A stretch of 56,797 nucleotides of DNA. Origin: Flavobacteriia bacterium (GTDB taxonomy: Bacteria; Bacteroidota; Bacteroidia; Flavobacteriales_D; Crocinitomicaceae). The notes beneath the pieces were generated by a model. It did no database searches and was not told the origin of the DNA. It saw only the letters and a program-made list of their open reading frames with translations. Every line of letters begins with the position of its first letter. Positions within the stretch are counted from its first letter, which is position 1. This document shows positions 1-8,958 of the stretch, piece by piece. A program made the translations under genes and the position numbers. The stretch spans positions 1-56,797 of the forward strand of contig CANGOA010000005.1 of assembly GCA_947455255.1 (NCBI GenBank), read 5' to 3'.

Positions 1-1323
1 AAAGAGAAAGCAACTGAAATTGAAGAAGCATATAACAATTTCTTAGAAGAACAACATGCAGCTTCTAAACAAAACGAAAAAGCAATCGTTTGGGATTTCT
101 TAAAAACTACGTGGGAAGGTTATAGACATTCAACTGCGGATGATTTTGTTAAATCTATTGAAACTGGTGTTGACAAAAATCAATTAGAACAATTAGGACA
201 TAAATTAGCTACGCTTCCAGAAGGTAAAAAATACTTCCGTAAGATTTCTAAAATATTTGAAGACCGTTTAAATGCGGTTAAGGATGATAAATTGGATTGG
301 GGAACTGCTGAAATGTTGGCTTATGCCTCCCTATTAGTAGAAGGTCACCCTGTTCGTTTATCAGGACAAGATGTAGAGCGTGGAACATTCTCTCACCGTC
401 ATGCTGTTGTTAAAACAGAAGATACCGAAGAGGAAGTAATCACCTTGAATTTGTTAGCGGATAAACAAGCGAATTTCAGTGTTTACAATTCCTTATTGTC
501 TGAATATGGTGTATTAGGATATGAGTATGGATACTCTTTAGCAACACCAAAAGGATTAACGATATGGGAAGCACAATTTGGAGATTTCTTCAATGGAGCT
601 CAAATTATGATTGACCAATTCATCACTGCTGGTGAAGATAAATGGTCGACTCAATCAGGATTAGTGATGTTGTTACCTCATGGATACGAAGGACAAGGTG
701 CTGAGCACTCTTCCGGTCGTATGGAGCGTTTCTTGCAACAAGCTGCGGATGATAATATTCAAGTAGTGAATACATCTACACCAGCTAACCATTTCCATTT
801 ATTACGTCGTCAGGTAAAACGTGATTTCAGAAAACCATTGGTTGTATTTTCTCCAAAAATGTTGTTACGTTACCCAAGTGCCGTATCGACCTTGGAAGAA
901 ATGGCAACAGGTAGATTCCAAGAAATTATTGACGATAAAAATGCAAACAGAAATCAAGTGGATACCGTTGTGTTTTGTTCGGGTAAATTCTACTATGAGA
1001 TTTCAGAAAAAGCAGCTGAATTAGGAGTGGAGAATATGGCGTTTGTTCGTATTGAGCAGTTATACCCATTCCCTCAACAACAATTTGACGATGTTGTTGC
1101 TAGTTACTCAGGAGCTAAAAACCTAATTTGGGCACAAGAAGAGCCTGAAAACATGGGAGCTTGGAGACACATCGCAATGACATTAAGACATTTACCAATT
1201 ATCGGTATTACACGTCAAGCGTCAGCAGCAGCAGCAGAAGGATCATCATCCTTACACAAACGCAGATTGAAAAAATTGCATGATGATTTATTTCAGTATG
1301 CAAGTAATTACGCAAAACAATAA
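1..1323 (+). CDS. sucA: 2-oxoglutarate dehydrogenase E1 component, 3' part
   Basis: The reading frame is open from base 1, so the gene begins upstream and only about 440 C-terminal residues are seen. This E1 part of the 2-oxoglutarate dehydrogenase complex decarboxylates 2-oxoglutarate with thiamine diphosphate and passes the succinyl group to the lipoyl arm of E2. The part seen is the transketolase-like pyrimidine-binding and C-terminal region, with the family's RLSGQDVERGTFSHRH, EAQFGDFFNGAQ and LPHGYEGQGAEHSSGR stretches and a terminal EEPENMGAW motif. It ends 20 bp before sucB, so the two should share a transcript. The TTG at 292 is internal, not a start. Confidence 0.97.
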   Translation, partial: KEKATEIEEAYNNFLEEQHAASKQNEKAIVWDFLKTTWEGYRHSTADDFVKSIETGVDKNQLEQLGHKLATLPEGKKYFRKISKIFEDRLNAVKDDKLDWGTAEMLAYASLLVEGHPVRLSGQDVERGTFSHRHAVVKTEDTEEEVITLNLLADKQANFSVYNSLLSEYGVLGYEYGYSLATPKGLTIWEAQFGDFFNGAQIMIDQFITAGEDKWSTQSGLVMLLPHGYEGQGAEHSSGRMERFLQQAADDNIQVVNTSTPANHFHLLRRQVKRDFRKPLVVFSPKMLLRYPSAVSTLEEMATGRFQEIIDDKNANRNQVDTVVFCSGKFYYEISEKAAELGVENMAFVRIEQLYPFPQQQFDDVVASYSGAKNLIWAQEEPENMGAWRHIAMTLRHLPIIGITRQASAAAAEGSSSLHKRRLKKLHDDLFQYASNYAKQ

Positions 1324-1343
1324 CACTATAAATACTATATAGC

Positions 1344-2606
1344 ATGTCAGTATTAGAAATGAAAGTACCTAGCCCAGGAGAATCGATTTCAGAAGTTGAA
1401 ATTGCATCTTGGTTGGTATCTGATGGAGATTACGTAGAAAAGGACCAAGCGATTGCTGAAGTAGATTCAGACAAAGCGACTTTAGAATTGCCTGCAGAAC
1501 AAAGTGGAATTATCACGTTGAAAGCAGAAGAGGGCGATGTAGTAAAAGTTGGTCAAGTAGTATGTTTGATTGATACTTCTGCGGCTCGTCCGGAAGGAAG
1601 TGTTGCTCCAGTTGCAAAAGTAGAAGCACCAGTTGTAGAAGCGCCAAAAGCGGTTGAAACAAAAACTGCAGCACCTTCTCCAAATCCGGTGAATGAAAAA
1701 ACATCGTATGCTAGTGGAACACCATCTATTGCTGCAGCTAAAATTATGGCTGAAAACAATATTCCTGCAAATAAAGTAGCGGCATCTGGTAAAGATGGAC
1801 GTATCACGAAGCAAGATGTTGTAGCTGCAATGTCTGCTGGAGTTAGTGCAGATGCTGCACAAGGTTGGGGTGGTACACGTGAGCAATCACGTGAGAAAAT
1901 GTCGATGATGCGTCGTAAAATTGCAGAACGATTAGTTGCTGTAAAAAACGAAACAGCAATGTTGACTACCTTCAACGAAGTGGATATGAAACCAATCATG
2001 GATTTGCGTGCTAAATACAAAGATAGTTTTGCGAAATTCCACGAAGTGAATTTAGGATTTATGTCTTTCTTTACGAAAGCAGTTACGGAAGCGTTAAATA
2101 TTTATCCAGCAGTAAATGGTCAAATTGATGGAAATGAGATTATTTTCCACAATTATGCTGACATAGGAATTGCAGTATCTTCACCTAAGGGATTGATGGT
2201 ACCTGTTGTTCGTAATGCAGAGCAAATGTCCTTAGCGGAGATTGAGCGAGAAATTAAGCGTTTAGCGATTAAAGCACGTGATGGAAAAATCACACCAGAT
2301 GATATGACAGGAGGTACATTTACTATCACAAATGGTGGTGTATTTGGATCTATGTTGTCTACACCGATTATCAATCCTCCACAATCTGCAATTTTAGGTA
2401 TGCACAATATTGTTGAGCGTCCTGTAGCAATTAACGGAAAGGTTGAAATTCGTCCGATTATGTATGTAGCACTTTCCTATGACCACAGAATTATTGATGG
2501 TAAGGAATCTGTTGGATTCTTAGTAAAAGTGAAAGAGATGTTAGAAAATCCAGAAAGAATGATATTCGGAGGTAAAGATCCGTTACAAGTACTTTTGGGA
2601 TTGTAG
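1344..2606 (+). CDS. sucB: Dihydrolipoyl succinyltransferase, E2 of 2-oxoglutarate dehydrogenase
   Basis: This is the E2 core of the 2-oxoglutarate dehydrogenase complex, which transfers succinyl from the lipoyl arm to CoA in the TCA cycle. The 420 residues show an N-terminal lipoyl domain with the modified lysine in DSDKATLE (Lys44), an Ala/Pro/Val linker at about 80-120, a peripheral subunit-binding domain at about 125-160, and a C-terminal acyltransferase domain ending with the catalytic DHRxxDG motif (His381, Asp385). It follows sucA by 20 bp. Length and order match the family. The specific succinyl (rather than acetyl) call rests on the sucA neighbour. Confidence 0.97.
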   Translation: MSVLEMKVPSPGESISEVEIASWLVSDGDYVEKDQAIAEVDSDKATLELPAEQSGIITLKAEEGDVVKVGQVVCLIDTSAARPEGSVAPVAKVEAPVVEAPKAVETKTAAPSPNPVNEKTSYASGTPSIAAAKIMAENNIPANKVAASGKDGRITKQDVVAAMSAGVSADAAQGWGGTREQSREKMSMMRRKIAERLVAVKNETAMLTTFNEVDMKPIMDLRAKYKDSFAKFHEVNLGFMSFFTKAVTEALNIYPAVNGQIDGNEIIFHNYADIGIAVSSPKGLMVPVVRNAEQMSLAEIEREIKRLAIKARDGKITPDDMTGGTFTITNGGVFGSMLSTPIINPPQSAILGMHNIVERPVAINGKVEIRPIMYVALSYDHRIIDGKESVGFLVKVKEMLENPERMIFGGKDPLQVLLGL

Positions 2607-2612
2607 AGAGAA

Positions 2613-2640
2613 GAAAGTCGAAAGTTAAAAGTCGAAAGTA
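2613..2640 (+). repeat. Heptanucleotide array A
   Basis: Four 7-bp units in exact phase: gaaagtc, gaaagtt, aaaagtc, gaaagta. The array starts 6 bp after the sucB stop and abuts the terminator at 2642. It is one of nine such arrays in the window. Confidence 0.85.
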
Positions 2641-2641
2641 G

Positions 2642-2686
2642 AACCGTCAGCTGCAAAGTTGACGGTTTTTTTTGTTGTTAAAAATC
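2642..2686 (+). terminator. Intrinsic terminator, repeat copy T1
   Basis: An 11-bp stem (AACCGTCAGCT pairing with AGTTGACGGTT, one G-U pair) closes a GCAA tetraloop at 2653-2656 and is followed by a run of eight or more T. It ends the sucA-sucB transcript. Two close copies lie at 3253 and 5203; similarity runs past the T-run to AAAATC. Confidence 0.9.
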
Positions 2687-2828
2687 AATAAATCATAGAT
2701 TCTGCCGTTCAAAATCATTTAAGAGCTAAGAAATTTTAAAAAGGGCACAAATTGTAACTGTTCTTTTCTTATTTTTTACCAAATACTCAATTGGGTATTT
2801 TCAATACAATGGCATTGATGAATATTTG

Positions 2829-2836
2829 TAATTTTG
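2829..2836 (+). promoter_or_regulatory. Putative -7 box for the lipoprotein gene
   Basis: TAATTTTG fits the Bacteroidota TAnnTTTG -7 box and lies 22 bp before the ATG at 2859. I see no good TTG at the expected -33 distance, so support is modest. Confidence 0.4.
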
Positions 2837-2858
2837 CCTAATAATTTAAAAAAATAGA

Positions 2859-3203
2859 ATGAAAAAATTTAAACTAGTTGCACTATTAAGTCTTTGTTTT
2901 TTGACTTTTGGATGTAAAAAAACTGAGTTAACAGGAGATTATGCAGGTTATGTAGGAGATTGGACAAGTGATTATGCAACCCTTTCATTAAAGTCAGCAG
3001 GAATAGGTACATATGACTATAGCAAAGAAGGTGTTACTAAAAATGTTAAAAATGGTCGAGTTATTATTGAGGGTAATAAATTATCTTTAAAAGTGGCATT
3101 TATTTCGACAAATTTCACGATTAATGAAGCACCAAAAGCTTCTACAGATTATCCTGGTAAAATGGAGATGATTTTAGATGGAGAAACTTTTATTAGAGAT
3201 TAA
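2859..3203 (+). CDS. Small lipoprotein of unknown function
   Basis: A 114-residue protein that starts with a lipoprotein signal peptide: MKK, a hydrophobic stretch, then LTFGC with the lipidated cysteine at about residue 19. The mature part is about 95 residues, Gly/Tyr/Thr-rich near its start, with alternating hydrophobic residues that suggest a small beta-barrel or lipocalin-like fold. It is a single-gene unit with its own -7 box, lying between terminator copies T1 and T2. I do not recognise a family. Confidence 0.75.
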   Translation: MKKFKLVALLSLCFLTFGCKKTELTGDYAGYVGDWTSDYATLSLKSAGIGTYDYSKEGVTKNVKNGRVIIEGNKLSLKVAFISTNFTINEAPKASTDYPGKMEMILDGETFIRD

Positions 3204-3252
3204 TTATTTTACTTATCCATTTAAATCTTATTATTTCGATTCAATTCTTTAA

Positions 3253-3295
3253 AACCGTCAGCTGAAAAGTTGTCGGTTTTTTTATTCTGAAAATC
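3253..3295 (+). terminator. Intrinsic terminator, repeat copy T2
   Basis: AACCGTCAGCT (3253-3263) pairs with AGTTGTCGGTT (3268-3278) around a GAAA tetraloop, with one T-T mismatch, then seven T. It is the second copy of the element at 2642 and ends the lipoprotein transcript. Confidence 0.88.
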
Positions 3296-3383
3296 AGTAT
3301 TTTAAATATTATTTTTTGATATTTGTGCAACCGAAACGATATAATTACGTTATTATATATAGTATAAATTTTTTAAACAAGTT

Positions 3384-4286
3384 ATGGAGTATAAAATTGG
3401 ATCGCAATATTCTAAAGATAGAATAACAGATAAAACGGGGTTTTTAGAAAAAGCGAGATTACATCAATCGAAATATAGAGCAGAAGTTTTACACGTTGAT
3501 TTTGATACTTATGGTAATTATTTAACAATGGAAGACGCAAATAAAGGATTTAATTTTTATCATGATTTTGATATTTTTCAGGAAGTCAAAAAACGTTATA
3601 AAAATTACAGTAAGCCTTTGTATGCCAATTTGTTAAGAAGTGAGCATATTGGTTTCAACCTTTTTATACCTTTCAAGCATGATTTAGAATACGCAAAAAT
3701 TGTTTTCAATAATTTCATGGATAATACAATTAAATCAATAGACAGTATTCAAATTGAATATGCACCAGAAAATGTAGAAAAATATTTAAATGATAAAACA
3801 TCGTTTGACACCTATATTGAATATACGAACTTAAATGACGAGCGTGGGATAATTGGGATTGAAGTTAAATATACAGAACACGAATACGCGTTGAAATCTG
3901 GCTCAAAACAAGAGAAAGATATATTGAACAAAGAATCAAGATATTATCAAGTTACAGAACAAAGTAATATCTATAAAAATGGAGTAATTGATACTTTAAT
4001 CACAGATTTATATAGACAAGTTTGGAGAAATCAACTATTAGGGGAAAGTATAATCTTAGAAAGTAATAATGATTTTAAACATTTTTCGTCCTTAACTATT
4101 TTCCCAAAAGGAAACACACATTTCGTTGAAGTTAGTGAAAATTATAAGTATATGTTGATTGATAATAAACGTAAATTCATTGCTCTTACTTATGAAGATT
4201 TTTTTGATGTTTGCGAAAAAAACGCACCATCTGAGCGTTATGAAAGTTGGATTAATTATTTGATTAATAGATATATTGTTAAATAA
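3384..4286 (+). CDS. Putative PD-(D/E)XK nuclease-like protein, PGN_0703-like
   Basis: The 300-residue protein resembles the PGN_0703 family of putative restriction endonucleases. It has the LLRSEHIGFNLFIPF stretch (about 83-97) followed by FDTYIEY (Asp142) and IIGIEVKYTE (Glu160, Lys162), which together read as a D...E-x-K nuclease core. No methyltransferase or specificity gene is nearby. It leads a three-gene unit: its stop TAA overlaps the next ATG by one base (TAATG). By eye the unit is more A/T-rich than the flanking core genes, which fits acquired DNA. A defence role is inference; the nuclease call rests on motif memory, not a search. Confidence 0.55.
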   Translation: MEYKIGSQYSKDRITDKTGFLEKARLHQSKYRAEVLHVDFDTYGNYLTMEDANKGFNFYHDFDIFQEVKKRYKNYSKPLYANLLRSEHIGFNLFIPFKHDLEYAKIVFNNFMDNTIKSIDSIQIEYAPENVEKYLNDKTSFDTYIEYTNLNDERGIIGIEVKYTEHEYALKSGSKQEKDILNKESRYYQVTEQSNIYKNGVIDTLITDLYRQVWRNQLLGESIILESNNDFKHFSSLTIFPKGNTHFVEVSENYKYMLIDNKRKFIALTYEDFFDVCEKNAPSERYESWINYLINRYIVK

Positions 4287-4792
4287 TGAATATTAAATTA
4301 TTTTTCGTTTTATTACTCTTTATAGTAACTAAACAAGGTTTTAGTCAAAATTTAAAAATTGGAATTCAAGCAACAGAGACATATAATAATATTGTAAAAT
4401 TTAAATATAATAGAGAATATAAATCAATCGGTGATTCAATATTTATTACGACTTACAAAATATACGCTAATGGAACAGGTGCACATGTATACAATGTAAT
4501 AGCTAAACATTATAAAAAACGTAAAGAAATTAACGTATTATGTGAATTAGTTGAGGGGGGAATGTTTGCAGATTTAGGAAAGGTAGATGTTCAACTTCCT
4601 TATGATTCTCCAAATTTACAACCTTATGGTAAAAAAGGCATGGCAAGAGCAATGAATGGTTCTATAACGCCTAATTATTGTTTAACTCAATTTGTGAGTG
4701 GTAAATTTGAAAATGTGAATGTAATTGAAATTCAAGAAAACGAGAACAGACAAATTTACTTTTTACTAGATGAAGTAAAAAAATCAAAATGA
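4286..4792 (+). CDS. Secreted protein of unknown function, nuclease-operon partner
   Basis: A 168-residue protein with a clear Sec signal peptide (MNIKLFFVLLLF... ending GFSQ at about residue 21). The mature part is mixed charge with many Tyr and Asn and two cysteines (CELVEGG and NYCLTQ) that could pair in the periplasm. Its start overlaps the previous stop by one base and its stop overlaps the next start (ATGA), so the three genes are translationally coupled. I do not recognise the family. Confidence 0.7.
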   Translation: MNIKLFFVLLLFIVTKQGFSQNLKIGIQATETYNNIVKFKYNREYKSIGDSIFITTYKIYANGTGAHVYNVIAKHYKKRKEINVLCELVEGGMFADLGKVDVQLPYDSPNLQPYGKKGMARAMNGSITPNYCLTQFVSGKFENVNVIEIQENENRQIYFLLDEVKKSK

Positions 4793-5190
4793 TAAATGCA
4801 TCAACAAATTATTTGGATTTCAAAAATGAAATGACGCTTAAATTCGGCGATTTTTATGAAGAACAGACTGATATATTTTTTAAAAGGTCTGTTTTCGAAG
4901 CTAAAAAAAATCTAATGCAGAGCGCATTAATTGATGCCAAATTTTCGCTTCATCTTTCCTATTTATCAAACAATGAGTATTCAAAATTATTTATTATAGG
5001 TTTTATAAGTCAAGTTTATTGTGATTTAGGTAAGATAAGTAAAGCAAGAAAATATTGTCAACTTGGAATGAAATTATTAGATTGTGATTCTGAATACTAC
5101 CACCTAGATTTAGAATTATTTCAACGGTTAGAAGAAATGATTAATAGTGAAAGTTGGAAAGAAAATTTAGAAGATGAAGAATTTGAATAA
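4789..5190 (+). CDS. Small cytoplasmic protein, possibly TPR-like
   Basis: A 133-residue protein without signal peptide. Residues 40-115 look helical in pairs (IDAKFSLHLSYLSN, IIGFISQVYCDLGKISKARKYCQLGMKLL), which resembles a short TPR pair. It is the last gene of the nuclease-like unit, overlapping the previous stop by 4 bp (ATGA), and is followed at 5203 by terminator copy T3. Function unknown. Confidence 0.65.
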   Translation: MINASTNYLDFKNEMTLKFGDFYEEQTDIFFKRSVFEAKKNLMQSALIDAKFSLHLSYLSNNEYSKLFIIGFISQVYCDLGKISKARKYCQLGMKLLDCDSEYYHLDLELFQRLEEMINSESWKENLEDEEFE

Positions 5191-5202
5191 TATGTTTTTT
5201 CT

Positions 5203-5243
5203 ACCGTCAGCTGAAAAGTTGGCGGTTTTTTTGTTTTAAAATC
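5203..5243 (+). terminator. Intrinsic terminator, repeat copy T3
   Basis: ACCGTCAGCT (5203-5212) pairs with AGTTGGCGGT (5217-5226) around a GAAA tetraloop and is followed by seven T. The one variable stem position is T-A, T-T and T-G in copies T1 to T3. It ends the nuclease-like unit. Confidence 0.9.
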
Positions 5244-5316
5244 CTGTCACGATTTATGATTATTTTGTTTCGAGCGAATAGATTATATTTTAATTTTACC
5301 AATCTAATTTCCTGTT

Positions 5317-5793
5317 ATGAAATACAGAATGCTTACTACGGAAGAATTGACACACCTCGAAGAAGAGTTGAAGCAATTTTTGATCATTAATCATGTTTAC
5401 AAAGAGGAGTGGGAACGAATGAATCGAGACACGCCTGAAACAGCCCAAGATTTAGTTGGTTTGTTTAGTGATCAAGTATTACAAAGGGTGTATGAAAACA
5501 TTACCTATTTAGAACATAGAAGTAAAGATGCTTGTTTGGTGTTTAAACTTGGGAAGGATTCCATTGAGATGATTGGTTTACAAAAGAAAGATAATGAAAC
5601 GGATATTGTGACTTTTGAAACTCCTGAATCTATACATGAAGCTTTATCGGTTCATCCAAATCAAGTTGGATTTTTTAAACATACAAAAGCCTATACGAAA
5701 CAACGCGAAGAAGAAATACATCAAATGATAGAACAAGGATGTGTAAAATCCTCAGAAGAATTTTGGAAGTTGTTGTTGGAGGTGGTAGCTTAA
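5317..5793 (+). CDS. DUF6495-like conserved protein
   Basis: A 158-residue soluble protein beginning MKYRMLTTEEL and rich in Glu and Lys, which I recall as typical of the Bacteroidota DUF6495 family. Middle motifs include LVGLFSDQVLQRVYENITYLEHRS and a KDSIEMIGL strand. No catalytic motif is visible. A/T-rich sequence at 5284-5298 holds weak -7-like boxes (TATATTTT, TAATTTTA). The gene stands just outside the terminator-bounded accessory block. The family name is from memory, and no function is known to me. Confidence 0.7.
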   Translation: MKYRMLTTEELTHLEEELKQFLIINHVYKEEWERMNRDTPETAQDLVGLFSDQVLQRVYENITYLEHRSKDACLVFKLGKDSIEMIGLQKKDNETDIVTFETPESIHEALSVHPNQVGFFKHTKAYTKQREEEIHQMIEQGCVKSSEEFWKLLLEVVA

Positions 5794-5831
5794 AATAAAA
5801 TATTTCTTACCTTTCTAAAAAATTAAAACAC

Positions 5832-6884
5832 ATGGCTTTAGATATAAAATTATTAGCAGAAATATGTAAAACACCTGGTACCTCTGGATTTGAACAACAA
5901 GTTCGTGCCTTGGTAATGAAAGAATTGGAAGGATATGTAGACGAACTTTCTACAGACAATTTAGGGAATGTTTACGCCGTAAAAAAAGGCAAATCGGATA
6001 AACGCGTGATGATTGGTGCACACATGGATGAAATTGGGTTCATGGTGACACACATTGACGATAAAGGATTTATTCGCGTAACGACCTTAGGAGGTTTTGA
6101 TCCAAAAACATTGACTGCTCAACGTGTAATTATTCATGGAAAAAAAGACATTATTGGTGTAATGGCTTCTAAGCCAATCCACGTGATGACTCCAGACGAG
6201 CGCAATAAAGTCGCTAAATTGACCGATTATTTTATTGATACAGGTTTGACTAAAGAAGAAGTATTGGAGAACGTATCGATTGGCGATCCAATTACACGCG
6301 AGCGTGAGTTTATTGAGATGGGAAATTGTGTTAATTCTAAATCTTTGGATAACCGTTTGGCCGTTTTCATTTTGATTGAAATGTTCAAAACATTAAAAGG
6401 AAAAGAAGTTCCTTATGATATTTATGGAGTATTTACCGTACAAGAAGAAGTTGGTATTCGTGGAGCAAATGTCGCTTCGTTGAAAATAAATCCTGATTTT
6501 GGTTTTGGTTTAGATACAACGATTGCTTTTGATTTACCAGGAGCAGCAGAACACGAAATGATCACCAAATTAGGAGAAGGTACAGCGATTAAAATCATGG
6601 ATGCTTCTACGATATGTGATTACCGTATGGTGGATTACATGAAGAAAACTGCAGATAAACATAACATTAAGTGGCAACCAGAGATATTAACAGCTGGTGG
6701 AACAGATACTGCTGGGATTCAACGTATGACGCAAGGAGGTTCGATAGCAGGAGCTGTTTCTGTTCCGACAAGACATTTACATCAAGTGATTGAAATGGCT
6801 AACAAGGACGATATTCAAGCGAGTATTGAATTGTTGACGGCGTGTGTGTCGGATTTAGATACTTATAATTGGGACTTTAAATAA
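5832..6884 (+). CDS. M42 family aminopeptidase
   Basis: A cytosolic metallo-aminopeptidase of the M42 (PepA/FrvX/tetrahedral aminopeptidase) family, 350 residues as usual. The di-metal set is visible: His64 in GAHMDEIGF, bridging Asp173 in SLDNRLA, catalytic Glu205 and ligand Glu206 in VQEEVGIRG, Asp228 in GLDTT, and His317 in TRHLH. Such enzymes trim peptides from the N-terminus and often form large tetrahedral shells. The acyltransferase gene follows by 11 bp, so the two probably share a transcript. A weak -7 box (TACCTTTC) lies at 5808-5815. Confidence 0.93.
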   Translation: MALDIKLLAEICKTPGTSGFEQQVRALVMKELEGYVDELSTDNLGNVYAVKKGKSDKRVMIGAHMDEIGFMVTHIDDKGFIRVTTLGGFDPKTLTAQRVIIHGKKDIIGVMASKPIHVMTPDERNKVAKLTDYFIDTGLTKEEVLENVSIGDPITREREFIEMGNCVNSKSLDNRLAVFILIEMFKTLKGKEVPYDIYGVFTVQEEVGIRGANVASLKINPDFGFGLDTTIAFDLPGAAEHEMITKLGEGTAIKIMDASTICDYRMVDYMKKTADKHNIKWQPEILTAGGTDTAGIQRMTQGGSIAGAVSVPTRHLHQVIEMANKDDIQASIELLTACVSDLDTYNWDFK

Positions 6885-6895
6885 TTGACAATTTT

Positions 6896-7627
6896 ATGAA
6901 AATTGTTTTTTCTTATTTCTTTAAATTGTATTTGGCACTCTTGTTTTTAGTGACCCTGGTACTTTTTTATATTCCTATTTTACTTTTATTGTTAAGAGAG
7001 GACACGAAGAAAAAAGCATTTCCAATTTTTGTATTTTGGTGTCGACTTATTTGTTTTTTGGCAGGTTACCGTGTGAAACCAAGGTTTGCTTACGAAATTC
7101 CAGAAGCTCCGTTTGTATTGATTGCTAATCACACTTCCTTTTTGGATATTGTGTTTATGTATTTATTGTTTCCTAAACATCCTTTTTTGTTTTTGGGGAA
7201 GGCAGAATTATTGAAAGTTCCTTTGGTTAAAACATTTTTTAAAAGACTACATATTCCTGTTCATCGTAATGGACCAAATGCAAAAAAAGCACTAGAATCG
7301 GCTGATATAGCAATAAAAAATGGTTGGTGTGTTATCATTTTTCCAGAAGGTGGAATAAAAGAAAATTTGGTTCCTGCCTTGCAACCCTTCAAAGATGGTG
7401 CTTTTCGATTGGCAAAAAATAATTCTGTGCCGTTGGTCCCGATTACATTTATGAATAACCATGATTTGTTTCAAGATCCAGCAGCTAAACATAGTTTGGC
7501 TCAACCAGGAGTTGCGGATGTAGTAGTTCATCCAAGCATTGATAAAGAAACCATACTAAATAATGATATTGAAACTTTAAAAGCTAATGCATTTGAGAAA
7601 ATTAATTCGGTATTAGTAAAAAGTTGA
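6896..7627 (+). CDS. 1-acylglycerol-3-phosphate O-acyltransferase (PlsC-like)
   Basis: A membrane-bound acyltransferase of the PlsC family, 243 residues, that would acylate lysophosphatidate or a similar lysolipid. A long N-terminal hydrophobic segment (about 10-33) anchors it. The HX4D motif is NHTSFLD (His79, Asp84), the glycerol-phosphate-binding motif is FPEGG (149-153), and a VPLVPI stretch follows. The last codons and the TGA stop lie inside the first unit of a 14-bp tandem repeat (7616-7657), so the final V-K-S is repeat-derived. Acyl and lysolipid specificity cannot be read from sequence. Confidence 0.88.
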   Translation: MKIVFSYFFKLYLALLFLVTLVLFYIPILLLLLREDTKKKAFPIFVFWCRLICFLAGYRVKPRFAYEIPEAPFVLIANHTSFLDIVFMYLLFPKHPFLFLGKAELLKVPLVKTFFKRLHIPVHRNGPNAKKALESADIAIKNGWCVIIFPEGGIKENLVPALQPFKDGAFRLAKNNSVPLVPITFMNNHDLFQDPAAKHSLAQPGVADVVVHPSIDKETILNNDIETLKANAFEKINSVLVKS

Positions 7628-7657
7628 AAGTAAAAAGTTGAAAGTAAAAAGTTGAAG
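7616..7657 (+). repeat. Heptanucleotide array B
   Basis: Three 14-bp units, gtaaaaagttgaaa at 7616, 7630 and 7644 (the last base of the third differs), each two 7-mers. The first contains the stop codon of the acyltransferase gene; the last supplies the TTG of the likely gatC promoter. Confidence 0.9.
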
Positions 7658-7677
7658 AAATATTCGACTTATATTTG
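7652..7677 (+). promoter_or_regulatory. gatC promoter
   Basis: TTG (7652-7654), a 15-nt spacer and TATATTTG (7670-7677), an exact TAnnTTTG match, 16 bp before the gatC ATG. The TTG is part of the repeat array. It makes a start at 7652 unlikely because that would precede the transcript. Confidence 0.65.
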
Positions 7678-7693
7678 TAAAAAAAATTATCCT

Positions 7694-7984
7694 ATGCATA
7701 TCGACGAGAAAACAGTAGATCATATTGCACATTTAGCGCGATTAGAATTTGAAGGAGAAGCAAAAAAATCCATTCAACAAGATATGGAACGTATTATTAC
7801 GTTTATGGATAAATTATCTGAAGTTAATACAGATGGTGTGGAGCCTTTAATTTTTATGTCGGATGAGGTAAATGTACTTCGTGAAGATGTTGCTGTAGAT
7901 TCATTAACGCATGAAGAAGCATTAAAAAACGCTCCAAAACGCGATTCAGATTATTTTAGAATTCCAAAAGTACTAAGTAAGTGA
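7694..7984 (+). CDS. gatC: Asp-tRNA(Asn)/Glu-tRNA(Gln) amidotransferase subunit C
   Basis: The 96-residue GatC subunit stabilises the GatCAB complex, which amidates misacylated Glu-tRNA(Gln) or Asp-tRNA(Asn). The family pattern is clear: DEKTVDHIAHLARLEF at the start, DMERIITFMDKLSEVNTDGVEPL in the middle, and a C-terminal LREDV...NAPKRDSDYFRIPKV. I chose the ATG at 7694, not an earlier in-frame TTG, because of the family length and the promoter at 7652-7677. gatA and gatB are not in the window. The TGA stop lies inside a heptanucleotide unit. Confidence 0.95.
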   Translation: MHIDEKTVDHIAHLARLEFEGEAKKSIQQDMERIITFMDKLSEVNTDGVEPLIFMSDEVNVLREDVAVDSLTHEEALKNAPKRDSDYFRIPKVLSK

Positions 7985-7994
7985 CGAGTGACAT
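7981..7994 (+). repeat. Heptanucleotide array C
   Basis: Two units, gtgacga and gtgacat. The TGA of the first is the gatC stop codon. It fills most of the 26-bp gap to the convergent gene end at 8011. Confidence 0.6.
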
Positions 7995-8010
7995 CGTTCT
8001 TAATACGCAA

Positions 8011-8947
<937 letters not shown>

Positions 8948-8958
<11 letters not shown>

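Noticed and set aside
821-1024. Short open frame inside sucA
   Set aside because: It lies in another frame of a clear dehydrogenase gene and has no motif or promoter.
1482-2020. Three overlapping minus-strand open frames across sucB
   Set aside because: They are shadows of the lipoyl and linker coding sequence, with low-complexity Cys/Phe- or Leu-rich products.
7616-7657. Tandem 14-bp repeat as a possible CRISPR
   Set aside because: Units are contiguous with no unique spacers and no cas genes are near; it is a simple array of 7-mers.
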